Numbered from the stretch's first letter, positions 27,018 to 37,972 are shown. The stretch: DNA of 64,000 bases from Porphyromonas levii DSM 23370 (GCF_000379925.1 NZ_KB904239.1:1605-65604); one strand, 5' to 3'. The notes: generated from the letters alone by a model not told the origin. Numbers and translations: made by a program.

Positions 27018-29426
27018 ATGAAGAATGTATTGAAGGTTGTGCTTGCTGTTGCGACAACTACTATCGCTTTGGTAGCTTGTGGTAAAGGCTCTAGCACTAT
27101 CGTGGATCACCCGTATAATGCTGGGATCAACGTCATACCTATGCCTGCATCTATAGAGGCTAAAGGTGAGGGTGGCTTCGAGCTAACCAAAAATGTCTCT
27201 TTCGTTGCTGATGGTGAAGAGCTAACGAAGATTGCTAAGTTCTTTGCTTTGAAAATTAAGGGCTCTACTGGTTTTGAGCTACAGACAATTCCCGCAAGTA
27301 AGAACCCAAAGCAGGAGATTGCTTTTGCTCTTGTTGGTGCCGATATTGTACCAGCTGAGGAAGGGTATACACTGGATGTATCTAGTGAGGGTATCAAGAT
27401 TCAAGCTCAGACACCTAGAGGTATTTTCTGGGGTATGCAGACACTACTCCAACTCCTTCCTGCCGAGATTGAGAATCGTGATGTGATTCGTAACGTGGAT
27501 TGGAAGATTCCTTATGTGTCTGTCATAGACGAGCCTCGATTTGGATATAGAGGACAGCACCTTGATCCATGCCGTCACTTCCTTACTGTAGAGGAGACCA
27601 AGAAGTTTATCGACGTACTATCTATGCTCAAGATCAATAAAATGCACTGGCACCTTACTGATGATCAAGGTTGGAGGGTCGAGAGCAAGGTATTCCCTAA
27701 GCTGAACGAGATTGCAAGCAAACGTATAGAGGGCGATGGCAGTACCTACGGACCATTCTTCTATACTCAAGAAGAGATTAAAGACATCGTGGCGTATGCC
27801 AAGGAGCGCTATGTAGAGGTAATTCCCGAAATCGAGTTCCCTGGGCACAATGTAGGTGTGATTACTGCATATCCTGAACTAGGGTGCTGGGGAGAGGAGT
27901 TCCCTTATGAGGTGCGTAATATCTGGGGTATCTCCGACGAGGTTCTATGCGCAGGTAATGACAAAGTCTTTGAGTTTGCCGAGAAGATTCTAGATGAGAT
28001 TATACCATTATTTGATAGTGAGTATTTCCACATCGGTGGTGATGAAGCACCAAAGCGTATTTGGGCTAAGTGTCCTAAGTGCCAAGCTCGTATCAAAGCC
28101 GAAGGTCTCAAGGATGAATATGAGCTACAGAGCTACTTTATCCATAGAATAGAGGAGATCGTACTAAAACACGGTAAAAAGATGATAGGCTGGGAGGAGA
28201 TTCTCGAGGGCGGTCTCGCTCCTAGTGCTATCGTGATGAGTTGGACTGGTGAACAGGGTGGTATCACCTCTGCAAATATGGGACATGACGTAATAATGAC
28301 TCCTGCGAGCGCAGGACTGTATGTCGATCATTATCAGGGAGATCCAGCTATTGAGTCACAAGCTATTGGCGGATTCTCTACCCTAGAGAAGGTGTATAGT
28401 TACAATCCAATCCCTGAAGCTATTCATGCAGATAAGCGTCACCATGTGCTTGGAGTGCAGGCGAACCTATGGGCAGAGTACTTCTATGAGAGTTGGCAGA
28501 ACGAGTACCACGCTTTCCCTCGTGAGATAGCTGTCGCAGAAGTAGGTTGGACTCCACTAGAGAAAAAAGACTTCGCCGACTTTGAGCGTCGACTTCAGAA
28601 TATGCAGAAGCGACTCGACTACCACGATATGATGTATTACATCCCACAGCCTGAGCAACAAGGATTGGGCGGAAGCATCAATACAGTAGCATTTGTGGAT
28701 AGCACTACCCAGGAGTTTAAGACCAGTGGACATGTGTACAAGATCATTTATACCCTCGATGGTTCGGAGCCAACCGCAGATAATGGTACCGAGTACACGA
28801 AGCCACTCACCTTTACAGATGATGCTACTCTAAAGATAAGGTCGCTTGTGTTAGGGGGCAAGATGAGCCCAGTACGTGAGATCAATATTCTCAAGCAGTC
28901 TTATGAACCAGCTATTGCTCAGCCAGAGGATGCTGGAATCGCCAAGGGTATTAACTTCGGTATCAAGCATGGTCGCTTCACTAATACCGATGAGGTACTA
29001 GCACTTCCTACTGATAGTCTAGACTGGACGGAGGGTATTGCCTTCTCTAAGACAGGTCAGCCATTCTATATCGAGGATCGACTAGAGCACCTTATGTCTA
29101 ATGTAAATCACTTTGGCGGAATCTATGAGGGCTATATCAATATCCCAGAAGACGGCGTGTACCGCTTTTGTTCATTGCACCACAAGCTCTGGCTCAATGA
29201 TCAGTTAGTCGTCAATAATGAAGGAGAAGTGATGAAGACCGCTCGCCACGATATTTCTGTAGCGCTTGGTAAGGGGTTACATAAGATTAAGATTGTGACT
29301 ATTGGAGAGATCCAAGGCGGATGGCCTACTTTCTGGAACGATGTTCGTCTCCGTTGGTCTCGTATGGATAAGGGCGAGGCTCTCGACTTTATTCCAGATG
29401 AAGCTTTCTTTCATTCAGTGAAGTAA
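27018..29426 (+). CDS. GH20 beta-hexosaminidase lipoprotein
   Basis: The 802-aa enzyme has a lipoprotein signal with lipobox LVAC (Cys21). A GH20b-like domain (about 35-165) precedes the catalytic barrel (about 170-520), which shows HWHLTDDQGWR and the catalytic pair Asp342-Glu343 in HIGGDEAPK. After it come a beta-sandwich (YTLDGSEPT, chitobiase C-terminal-like) and a PA14-like domain (about 665-790, GGIYEGYINIPEDGVYRF). It should release terminal beta-linked GlcNAc or GalNAc by substrate-assisted catalysis. The residues after Cys21 (GKGSST) lack the acidic patch that often directs surface display, so periplasmic location is possible. It is bounded by its own promoter and terminator. Confidence 0.93.
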   Translation: MKNVLKVVLAVATTTIALVACGKGSSTIVDHPYNAGINVIPMPASIEAKGEGGFELTKNVSFVADGEELTKIAKFFALKIKGSTGFELQTIPASKNPKQEIAFALVGADIVPAEEGYTLDVSSEGIKIQAQTPRGIFWGMQTLLQLLPAEIENRDVIRNVDWKIPYVSVIDEPRFGYRGQHLDPCRHFLTVEETKKFIDVLSMLKINKMHWHLTDDQGWRVESKVFPKLNEIASKRIEGDGSTYGPFFYTQEEIKDIVAYAKERYVEVIPEIEFPGHNVGVITAYPELGCWGEEFPYEVRNIWGISDEVLCAGNDKVFEFAEKILDEIIPLFDSEYFHIGGDEAPKRIWAKCPKCQARIKAEGLKDEYELQSYFIHRIEEIVLKHGKKMIGWEEILEGGLAPSAIVMSWTGEQGGITSANMGHDVIMTPASAGLYVDHYQGDPAIESQAIGGFSTLEKVYSYNPIPEAIHADKRHHVLGVQANLWAEYFYESWQNEYHAFPREIAVAEVGWTPLEKKDFADFERRLQNMQKRLDYHDMMYYIPQPEQQGLGGSINTVAFVDSTTQEFKTSGHVYKIIYTLDGSEPTADNGTEYTKPLTFTDDATLKIRSLVLGGKMSPVREINILKQSYEPAIAQPEDAGIAKGINFGIKHGRFTNTDEVLALPTDSLDWTEGIAFSKTGQPFYIEDRLEHLMSNVNHFGGIYEGYINIPEDGVYRFCSLHHKLWLNDQLVVNNEGEVMKTARHDISVALGKGLHKIKIVTIGEIQGGWPTFWNDVRLRWSRMDKGEALDFIPDEAFFHSVK

Positions 29427-29448
29427 CTAGTGTTTTGTGCTTAATGAT

Positions 29449-29485
29449 AAAGGCGGGCAGTATCCATTTGGTGCTGCCCGCCTTT
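29449..29485 (+). terminator. Terminator after the GH20 gene
   Basis: AAAGGCGGGCAG and CTGCCCGCCTTT are perfect 12-bp arms, with ATTATTACTTTT following. The tail runs directly into the tfoX-like promoter. Confidence 0.9.
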
Positions 29486-29490
29486 ATTAT

Positions 29491-29498
29491 TACTTTTG
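29491..29498 (+). promoter_or_regulatory. -7 box for the TfoX-like gene
   Basis: TACTTTTG fits TAnnTTTG and ends only 4 nt before the ATG at 29503. The transcript should start at or very near the start codon. Confidence 0.6.
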
Positions 29499-29502
29499 CC
29501 GT

Positions 29503-29868
29503 ATGAATGTATCAGAAGAATATGCAAGCTTTGTAGCCGATCAGTGCTCTGGCGCTGGAGAGATAAGGCTGCGCAAGATGTTTGGAGCTTATTGCCTATA
29601 TTGCAATGATAAGGTAGTGGCTTTTCTTGTTCACGATGAGTTTTTGCTCAAGCCTACCGAGGCGGTTCGTCCGCTACTCAAAGAGGTGGAGGAGAAGGAG
29701 CTATTCCCAGGCTCCAAGGGCTTCTTCTGTATTACAGATATTGATAATCATCGGTACATGTCGGATATCGTACGGGCTACATACGAAGCACTCCCTATGC
29801 CCAAGCCTAAAAGACCTAAGAAACCTATAAAAGGCGATGGACTTGAGAAGATTATCAATGAACGCTAG
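29503..29868 (+). CDS. TfoX N-terminal domain protein
   Basis: The 121-aa protein matches the TfoX N-terminal family. Signatures are IRLRKMFGAYCLYCNDKVVAFLVHDEFLLKP and FPGSKGF, ending in a basic Pro/Lys-rich segment (PMPKPKRPKKPIKG). In gammaproteobacteria TfoX controls competence, but single-domain homologues in other phyla have no established role. I chose ATG 29503 because a longer frame from 29437 starts inside the preceding terminator. The transcript is probably leaderless. A bidirectional terminator separates it from the convergent ClpC-like gene. Confidence 0.82.
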   Translation: MNVSEEYASFVADQCSGAGEIRLRKMFGAYCLYCNDKVVAFLVHDEFLLKPTEAVRPLLKEVEEKELFPGSKGFFCITDIDNHRYMSDIVRATYEALPMPKPKRPKKPIKGDGLEKIINER

Positions 29869-29905
29869 TGGTAAAATGGTTGAGACCTTGCCTATGTGCA
29901 ACATA

Positions 29906-29942
29906 AAAGGACTACGCAAATCTTGCTTTTGCGTAGTCCTTT
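29906..29942. terminator. Bidirectional terminator between tfoX-like and clpC-like genes
   Basis: AAAGGACTACGCAAA and TTTGCGTAGTCCTTT are perfect 15-bp arms with A/T flanks on both sides, serving convergent genes. Confidence 0.9.
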
Positions 29943-29949
29943 CATCTTC

Positions 29950-32100
29950 TTACTGTGCTGCTATTTCTGGTTGTAGCAACCGTAGTTTTTCAGGCGATTT
30001 CCCATGATCTACGTCGATAAGATAGCGCCCACCAGGGATAGCTTCACCATCGATAATAGCTTGGGTAATCAAGTCCTCTACATACTGAGCAATGGCTCGG
30101 TTGAGAGGTCGGGCACCGAGCTTAGGGTCATATCCTTTCTTAGCAAGAAATGCGCGTGCCTTTTCGCTGTACTCAACTGTAATCTCCAAGGCATCCAGTC
30201 TAGGCGCAAGTTCTTGCAGCTGAATGTCCACAATCGAACGGATAACCTCAGGGCTCAGAGCATTGAAGGTTACAATCTTATCTATACGATTAAGGAACTC
30301 AGGAGCAAAGCTCTTCCTAAGCATCTTCTGTATTACCTCCTGAGATAGTTTGCTCATCTCCTCTGCGCTTGCATCACGGAATCCTATGCCCGTACCGAAG
30401 TCATCGAGTTGGCGGGTACCTACATTGGAAGTCATGATGACAATGGTATTCTTGAAATTGACCTTTCTACCATTACTATCGGTGAGCACACCATCGTCCA
30501 GCAATTGCAGGAGGATATTGTGGACATCGGCATGAGCTTTCTCAATCTCATCAAAGAGAACCACAGAGTATGGCCTACGCTTAATCTTTTTCGTAAGTTC
30601 ACCACCCTCGTCATAACCTACATATCCTGGAGGTGCTCCTACAAGACGGGAAACCGTATGTCGTTCCATAAACTCGCTCATATCCACTCGGATCATGGCA
30701 TCCTCACTTCCGAATAATTCCTTAGCTAGGTTCTTGGCTAGGTGGGTCTTGCCCACACCTGAAGAGCCAAGGAATAAGAATGACCCAATTGGTTTCTTCG
30801 GATTACGTAGCCCTATCTTATTTCTCTGGATAGCACTAGCTATGGCATCGATTACATGATCCTGACCCTTTACCTTTTCTTTGAGCCTATCAGCCAGCCC
30901 TGCTAGCGATGCCAGATCGTCTTTGGTAAATGACTCCACTGGCACTCCGCTTGTGAGCGATACCACCTTTTGTATCTCCTCCACACCGACCATTACCTTC
31001 TGCGTAAGCATCTCGCCACGCTCCAGTCTAGCCTTGTATTGGTCAAACTCACTTATTGCTTCCTTCTCCTCATCGCGGTACCTTATAGCTAGCTCGTAGT
31101 CGCTCTCACTTACGGCTTTTTGCTTAAGGGCACGTGCCTCGTTAATCTTTGCTTCGAAGTGAGAGAGGTCAACCGGCTTTTGGTTTGCCATGAAGGCATA
31201 AGCCCCAGCTTCATCGATAGCGTCGATAGCCTTATCGGGGAAGAAACGATCCGTTACATATTGATCGGTGAGCTTTACCGCTGCCAATAGGGCATCGTCG
31301 GAATAAGTTACGTGGTGGTGCTCCTCATATCTAGGGCGTAGCTTGTGGAGTATCTCCAGGGTCTCTTTAGTATCAGGAGCCTCCACGACAATCTTTTGGA
31401 AACGGCGCTCCATAGCACCATCCTTCTCGATAGTCTTGCGGTACTCCTCCAAAGTTGTAGCACCTATTACCTTTATCTCGCCTCTAGAGAGAGCTGGTTT
31501 TAGAATATTAGCTGCATCGAGCCCACCTTGGCTATTGCCGCTACCCATGAGCGTGTGTATCTCATCGATATAGAGGATAATATCGGGATTAGCCCTTAGC
31601 TCCTTGATCATCCCTTTCATACGCTCCTCGAACTGACCTCTATACATCGAGCCCGCTACCATACTTGCCAAATCTATAGATATGATGCGCTTATTCAGTA
31701 GGGTAATAGGTACATCGTTGGCTACTATCTTTTGGGCTAAAGCCTCCACAATAGCTGTCTTACCCACACCAGGCTCTCCTAGAAGAATTGGGTTATTCTT
31801 CTTTTTCCGTGCTAATATCTGTGCTACGCGTTGGATCTCTCCATCACGTCCGTATATTGGGTCGAGCTTATTTTTTTTCGCAAGGTCATTGAGCCAAGTG
31901 CCATATTGGTCTAGGGTAGGGGTATCCGACTTGCCTTTACCTCCGCCTGTGGTGCCCTTATCCTTACTTGGCTCCTTGTTGCCCTCATGCTCCTCACCTT
32001 TGCCCTCGTCCTTACTGAATAGTTCGCCGAGGTCATCGTCAGGATAATTGGGCATCGATGCCATCATATCTAGTCTATGTTGTCTTGCTCTATCTTTCAT
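29950..32100 (-). CDS. ClpC-like AAA+ unfoldase lacking the N-domain
   Basis: The product, 716 aa from this start, carries two AAA+ modules. The first has GEPGVGKT (about 108-115) and the second GSSGVGKTHLAK. Between them lies a UVR-like coiled segment (DYELAIRYRDEEKEAI). The GIGF tripeptide loop after the second Walker B region matches the ClpP-docking loop. The usual Clp N-terminal repeat domain of about 145 residues is missing: the frame opens with about 60 acidic, Lys- and Gly-rich residues. No coding space exists upstream, because the kinase-like gene and a terminator lie there. I use ATG 32100; ATG 32127 falls in the terminator loop. It probably works with ClpP but recruits substrates differently. 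Confidence 0.88.
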   Translation of the reverse strand: MKDRARQHRLDMMASMPNYPDDDLGELFSKDEGKGEEHEGNKEPSKDKGTTGGGKGKSDTPTLDQYGTWLNDLAKKNKLDPIYGRDGEIQRVAQILARKKKNNPILLGEPGVGKTAIVEALAQKIVANDVPITLLNKRIISIDLASMVAGSMYRGQFEERMKGMIKELRANPDIILYIDEIHTLMGSGNSQGGLDAANILKPALSRGEIKVIGATTLEEYRKTIEKDGAMERRFQKIVVEAPDTKETLEILHKLRPRYEEHHHVTYSDDALLAAVKLTDQYVTDRFFPDKAIDAIDEAGAYAFMANQKPVDLSHFEAKINEARALKQKAVSESDYELAIRYRDEEKEAISEFDQYKARLERGEMLTQKVMVGVEEIQKVVSLTSGVPVESFTKDDLASLAGLADRLKEKVKGQDHVIDAIASAIQRNKIGLRNPKKPIGSFLFLGSSGVGKTHLAKNLAKELFGSEDAMIRVDMSEFMERHTVSRLVGAPPGYVGYDEGGELTKKIKRRPYSVVLFDEIEKAHADVHNILLQLLDDGVLTDSNGRKVNFKNTIVIMTSNVGTRQLDDFGTGIGFRDASAEEMSKLSQEVIQKMLRKSFAPEFLNRIDKIVTFNALSPEVIRSIVDIQLQELAPRLDALEITVEYSEKARAFLAKKGYDPKLGARPLNRAIAQYVEDLITQAIIDGEAIPGGRYLIDVDHGKSPEKLRLLQPEIAAQ

Positions 32101-32107
32101 ATCTAAA

Positions 32108-32147
32108 AATCCCCTCATAAGTATCAACGTATACTCATGAGGGGATT
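32108..32147 (-). terminator. Terminator directly before the clpC-like start
   Basis: AATCCCCTCAT and ATGAGGGGATT form 11-bp arms, with AGTAT/ATACT inside. On the minus strand TTTTTAGAT follows and then the ClpC-like ATG. Transcription of the downstream gene must read through or be initiated inside this structure. Confidence 0.85.
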
Positions 32148-32167
32148 GGTATAATTATGAAATCATC

Positions 32168-32824
32168 CTATTCCATAGGGAAACCACGTCTCCTCATGAG
32201 TCCTACTATCATATCTACCGCATAATCTATGCCAACAGACGATAGCTTAATAGACAGGTCATAATTGTCAGCCCTGCCCCAGTTCCGAGAGGTGTAATAG
32301 TTGTAGTACTCTCTACGATCTTTGTCCACCTTTTCCACTTCTGCTGTAGCATCCTCTATAGCCTCCATTCCGAGACGCTCTTGGATATGCTTAGCTCTCA
32401 GCTCTATGTCATCTGCAATATAAACAGTCAGCAAGTGGGGATGTTCGCGAAGTACATAGTCTGCACATCTGCCGACAAATATGGCGGAACCCTTCGCCGC
32501 TAGTTTTTGGATGGTCTCAGCCTGGAGTGTGAAGAGATGATCATTGGAGAGGTAGTTATTGGTGTACATATAGAAGGGATTAGGCATACATAGAGTACTG
32601 CCTACTACTAGGGGAAGCTCGTAAACATTCTTTTCGTCTGCCTTCTCGAAGAGTTCTTTGCGGATATTGTTGTCCTCGGCAGCCTTGTCTAGTATCTCCT
32701 TGTCGTAGAGCATTACCTTGAGTCTCCTCTGTAGCTTACATGCAACCTTATAGCCTCCGCTTCCGAAAGAGCGTCCAATACAGATGGCGAAGGTATTGTC
32801 TGGGTAAATCATCTCATTCTCCAT
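32168..32824 (-). CDS. Cytidylate-kinase-like family protein
   Basis: The 218-aa protein matches the cytidylate kinase-like family seen in anaerobes, which is distinct from Cmk. A P-loop-like GRSFGSGGYKVA lies at about 17-28, followed by LYDKEIL and IFVGRCADYVL, and a lid-like Arg-rich helix (RAKHIQERLG, DKDRREYYNYYT). Nucleoside monophosphate phosphorylation is inferred and untested. Its first 11 bp overlap the end of the CoA-transferase gene, so the two are co-translated. Confidence 0.8.
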   Translation of the reverse strand: MENEMIYPDNTFAICIGRSFGSGGYKVACKLQRRLKVMLYDKEILDKAAEDNNIRKELFEKADEKNVYELPLVVGSTLCMPNPFYMYTNNYLSNDHLFTLQAETIQKLAAKGSAIFVGRCADYVLREHPHLLTVYIADDIELRAKHIQERLGMEAIEDATAEVEKVDKDRREYYNYYTSRNWGRADNYDLSIKLSSVGIDYAVDMIVGLMRRRGFPME

Positions 32825-34154
32825 AATTCATCAAAAAAAACTTCTTGGTAGGGAATTGCTCCATTACAGAGCGCTCTAGCTCTTCTCTAAACTTAGGGTG
32901 GGCGATGCTCACTAGTGCTTCTGCACGCTCTAGTTCGGTGCGTCCCGAAAGCTCTGCCACACCATACTCAGTTACCACGTAGTCAATATCATTGCGTAGG
33001 GTAGTGACTACGTTTCTATTACTTAGGGTAGGGGCGATACGGGATATCTCACCACCCTTTGCTGTAGACTGAATAGCGATGATGCTCTTACCTCCCTCAG
33101 AGATGCGTATACCACGGACATAGTCAAACTGACCTCCCGAGCCACTAAACATCTTGCCACCTACTTTCTCGGCACATACCTGTCCATACAGATCTACTTC
33201 AATACATGAGTTGATAGAGATCATGCGAGGGTTCTTACCAATAATATAAGGGTCATTCATCAGGTCTACAGGATATTGCTCGAAAAGCTCATTGCCATCT
33301 AGGAAGTCATACAGTGCTTGGTCTCCCATCGTAAAGGCAGCAGTCATCTTGCCTTGGTGTATGCCCTTGTATCTACCAGTGATTGCACCACTCTTGAATA
33401 GCCCTAGCACACCTGGAGTGAGTAGCTCAGTGTGAATACCAAGTTCGCTGTGGTTGGTTAGTAGCGATAGTACCGCATCAGGTAGCGCCCCAATACCAAT
33501 CTGTAGGGTAGCCCTATCGGGTACGAGTTCTGCACAGAATGCCGCAATCTTCTTGTCTAAATCGCTTTGCTCAGCACTAGGAACAAGGTGTGGCTGTGAG
33601 CTATGCTCCACGATGACATCTATTTCATCAGCGGTAAGGAAATTATCTCCACCTACAAAAGGAAGTTGATTATTGACCACTGCCATTACCTTCTTAGCAT
33701 ATCTTGCAGCTGGAAGTCCAAAGTCGCTAGAAAGGCTGCAACTGTATCTGCCCTGATTGTCTGGAGGTGTTACTTGTAGGATAGCCCAGTCCGGCTCAAA
33801 AGTACCACCAGGAGCAAATAGAGATGGTACCTGAGAGAAGTGACGTGGGATAAAATCAGCACGTCCCTCATTCACTGCATCGCGCATCGCTTTGCCACTC
33901 ATGAAAGGTGAGCAAACCCTTATGTGCTTCTCCATCCCTGGCTCCAAGTGCACTGGTGTACCTAGGTATATCAAGTGGAATAGCCTAAGGTTCGTAAAGC
34001 GCTCTTTTTGCCTTACAATCTCTTCTACCACACAATTGGGGGTTACTGCTCCATGTCCGAGCACTAGCTTTTCGCCATCCTTAATCTCTGCTACTGCCTC
34101 GCTGAGTGGCATTACTTTAGCTCTTTGCATATTACTACTTAATTCGGTATCCAA
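32814..34154 (-). CDS. Acetyl-CoA hydrolase/CoA-transferase family protein
   Basis: The 446-aa protein belongs to the acetyl-CoA hydrolase/4-hydroxybutyrate CoA-transferase family. Typical parts are LVLGHGAVTPNCVVEEI, IGIGALPDAVLSLL, and the C-terminal GGQFDYVRGIRISEGGKSIIA with VTEYGVAEL. The likely catalytic Glu is in NSCIEVDLYGQ. In asaccharolytic anaerobes such enzymes move CoA between acetate, butyrate or succinate derivatives during amino-acid fermentation; the acyl substrate here is unknown. A minus-strand TAAATTTG lies 39 nt upstream. ATG 34130 is an alternative start. Confidence 0.85.
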   Translation of the reverse strand: MDTELSSNMQRAKVMPLSEAVAEIKDGEKLVLGHGAVTPNCVVEEIVRQKERFTNLRLFHLIYLGTPVHLEPGMEKHIRVCSPFMSGKAMRDAVNEGRADFIPRHFSQVPSLFAPGGTFEPDWAILQVTPPDNQGRYSCSLSSDFGLPAARYAKKVMAVVNNQLPFVGGDNFLTADEIDVIVEHSSQPHLVPSAEQSDLDKKIAAFCAELVPDRATLQIGIGALPDAVLSLLTNHSELGIHTELLTPGVLGLFKSGAITGRYKGIHQGKMTAAFTMGDQALYDFLDGNELFEQYPVDLMNDPYIIGKNPRMISINSCIEVDLYGQVCAEKVGGKMFSGSGGQFDYVRGIRISEGGKSIIAIQSTAKGGEISRIAPTLSNRNVVTTLRNDIDYVVTEYGVAELSGRTELERAEALVSIAHPKFREELERSVMEQFPTKKFFLMNYGE

Positions 34155-34192
34155 AAATTATTATAGGTTAGGTTGTACTCCCTCTCCACCCA

Positions 34193-34223
34193 CAAATTTA
34201 CCAAAATTGGCTATCGTGTGCAA
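34193..34223 (-). promoter_or_regulatory. Promoter of the CoA-transferase gene
   Basis: On the minus strand TTG (34221-34223) and TAAATTTG (34193-34200) are 20 bp apart, fitting the Bacteroidota consensus. Confidence 0.65.
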
Positions 34224-34321
34224 CAAACACTTCAGAATAAGCCTAACTCCCTTTGGCTTCTTGGGATAGAGCCCAAAGTTTCCTACGTTGGAAAGGAAAG
34301 TTTCCAAGGAGGGAACAGAAG

Positions 34322-34361
34322 TTTTCCATGCTTGGAAAGAAATCTTTCCAAGCATGGAAAA
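34322..34361. repeat. 40-bp palindrome with 19-bp perfect arms
   Basis: The arm starting TTTTCCATGCTTGG (34322-34340) is repeated perfectly in reverse complement at 34343-34361 across an AA centre. It is too tight to fold without opening the loop. GGAAAGTTTCC-like sequence also occurs just to the left. Confidence 0.9.
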
Positions 34362-34527
34362 TATTTTGGAAAATATGGTATTCCTGAAAATAGTACACAG
34401 TTTGTTTGTTATTCCTGTTATTGTATACACTTCTTTTTGCAATCCTAAATGTGTACACACCCTGTGCCCTCTAACCCTGAATGGGTACACAAATATAGAT
34501 GTTTTTGCGCAGATTACGGGCGGAGCC

Positions 34528-34578
34528 CACGAGCCGCCGCCCCCCCCCCTCTCTCTCTTAGGGGCGGGCGAGCTCGTG
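34528..34578. repeat. GC-rich hairpin with C10 tract
   Basis: CACGAGC (34528-34534) pairs with GCTCGTG (34572-34578), with further GCC/GGC pairing inside. The loop side contains ten consecutive C residues (34540-34549) followed by CT repeats. It lies just past the 3' end of the transposase remnant and may be the terminal region of the insertion element. Confidence 0.6.
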
Positions 34579-34588
34579 CGTCATATAA

Positions 34589-35221
34589 TCAAGCGATATT
34601 AGTCCGCTTCGTGAGCGGGTTTTGGTGCTGTGGTAGTAGCATCTGCATGGGTGGTATCATGCCGATGGCGCGGTGGGGGCGAGCTGTATTATAGAGTTTT
34701 ATTGACTCAGATATCCTTTTCTGTGTCTCCTCAAAGCTTAGGCTCTCGTAGTTGTACAGCCAGTCGTTCTTTATGGTGCCGTTAAGTCGCTCTGTCATAG
34801 CGTTGTGGAGCGGGTCTCCTGTTTGGGTAACACTCGTAATCATCCCTAACTCTGCTTCATAATTGGTCATCATGCTTGATACATACTGGCTACCTCGGTC
34901 GCTGTGGAAGATAGCTCCTGAGAGATCTATCTTGTGTTGTCTACAGAAAGCTACTGTCTGATCTAAAGCTTCGAGGGGACCGTCTGTGAAGAGGCTGCGC
35001 TGTAGGCTAAAGCCAGTGATAATACGACTATAAGCATCCATAGTAAGGGATAGATAAAGAAAGCCTTCCTTCGTTTTGAGGTAAGTAATATCTGAGACAA
35101 AGAGCATACCATGTCCTGTTGGGATGTACTTAGGTGTGGTATTAAGGTGATCATAGAAGCCGTGATTAACTACTCCCATAGTAGTGCGGGGAGGGCGATA
35201 GGTCTTTTTGTTCTCAAGAGC
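34589..35221 (-). pseudogene. IS3-family transposase remnant (OrfB, 5'-truncated)
   Basis: The frame encodes the rve/DDE integrase domain of an IS3-type OrfB. VSDITYLKT has the first Asp, FHSDRGSQYVS the second and MTERLNGTIKNDW the Glu, so the catalytic triad is present. The N-terminal helix-turn-helix, the OrfA gene and the 5' part of OrfB are missing: in-frame coding (LENKKTYRPPRTT) precedes the ATG at 35179, and a stop occurs at about 35222. No terminal inverted repeats could be identified. The element is probably immobile. Confidence 0.85.
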
Positions 35222-35268
35222 ATATCATTGGCTCCAATCTATAAAACAGTTGATGTAGAAGTATTTAT

Positions 35269-35299
35269 TTTGCGGTATAATAAATAATCTATATCTTTG
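35269..35299 (+). promoter_or_regulatory. Consensus promoter of the broken lipoprotein gene
   Basis: TTTG at 35269-35272 and TATCTTTG at 35292-35299 are separated by exactly 19 bp. It is one of the best promoter matches in the window, 57 nt before the ATG at 35357. Confidence 0.75.
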
Positions 35300-35356
35300 G
35301 AAATAAGAATTTTGTCTTGAGTACTAAGAGATGATTGTATAACTAATATCAAATGT

Positions 35357-35775
35357 ATGATGATGAAAAAGAAGTTCGCATTTCTATTTGTAGCAATGGG
35401 GCTATTTATGTTTGCCTCATGTTCTTCAGAGGATAGTCTAACACATAAGAGGCTACTCAGGTAGAGACTGAGGCAGAAGTGCCCCCAATGAATTATGGAG
35501 ATGAGGGTCCCGTTTATTGCAATGACTCAGGCGAGGCCGTGGTTCAAGTCCTTTCAATGGATGAGAAAGAATTGAGCATTCGTTTGCTTGATAGAGATAT
35601 GATTCTCGAGCTCCAGCGTGTAGAAGGCGAGGGGATTGTCTATAAAGACATGAACCAGAATATGACAACCTTTGAAAGTGAGGAGTACCAGACCATGACA
35701 GTTCTGTATGCAGATGCTGCTGAGCAACCTATTGAGCTACAATTGCGTAATGGTAATTCTGTAGTAGCAGAATAA
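35357..35775 (+). pseudogene. Frameshifted small lipoprotein gene (possibly MliC-like)
   Basis: ATG 35357 opens a lipoprotein signal (MMMKKKFAF, lipobox FASC, then SSEDS) that stops at TAG 35462. The adjacent frame, open from 35449, continues EATQVETEAEVPPMNYG and runs to 35775 for about 108 residues. The two frames overlap at 35449-35461, so a one-base loss there would explain the break. The mature part begins with a VYCNDSGEAVV strand, then GEGIVYKD, which recalls MliC-type lysozyme inhibitors; this resemblance is weak. The promoter is intact and a terminator hairpin follows. No classic slippery heptamer is visible. Confidence 0.65.
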
Positions 35776-35854
35776 CCTTCTGTCGTATTTTTTGGGGGGG
35801 AGAAGTCGGTAGTTCCAATTGTCTGTCTGTGGCGTAAACGCAGGTAGAGTATTG

Positions 35855-37972
<2,118 letters not shown>

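Larger units (their letters stand above)
34155..34588. other. 434-bp scarred intergenic region beside an IS remnant
   Basis: The region holds the CoA-transferase promoter (34193-34223), a perfect 19-bp palindrome at 34322-34361 with further GGAAA/TTTCC motifs around it, several GTACAC-like motifs (34393-34490), and a GC-rich hairpin with a run of ten C residues (34528-34578). I find no credible gene. Confidence 0.5.

Noticed and set aside
34173-34694. Several overlapping frames in the scarred region
   Set aside because: They cover palindromes and the C-tract on both strands, show no domain, and have low-complexity sequence.
35357-35464. Programmed -1 frameshift in the lipoprotein gene
   Set aside because: The shift direction would be -1, but no X-XXY-YYZ slippery heptamer or downstream pseudoknot is evident in the 13-nt overlap; a deletion is simpler.
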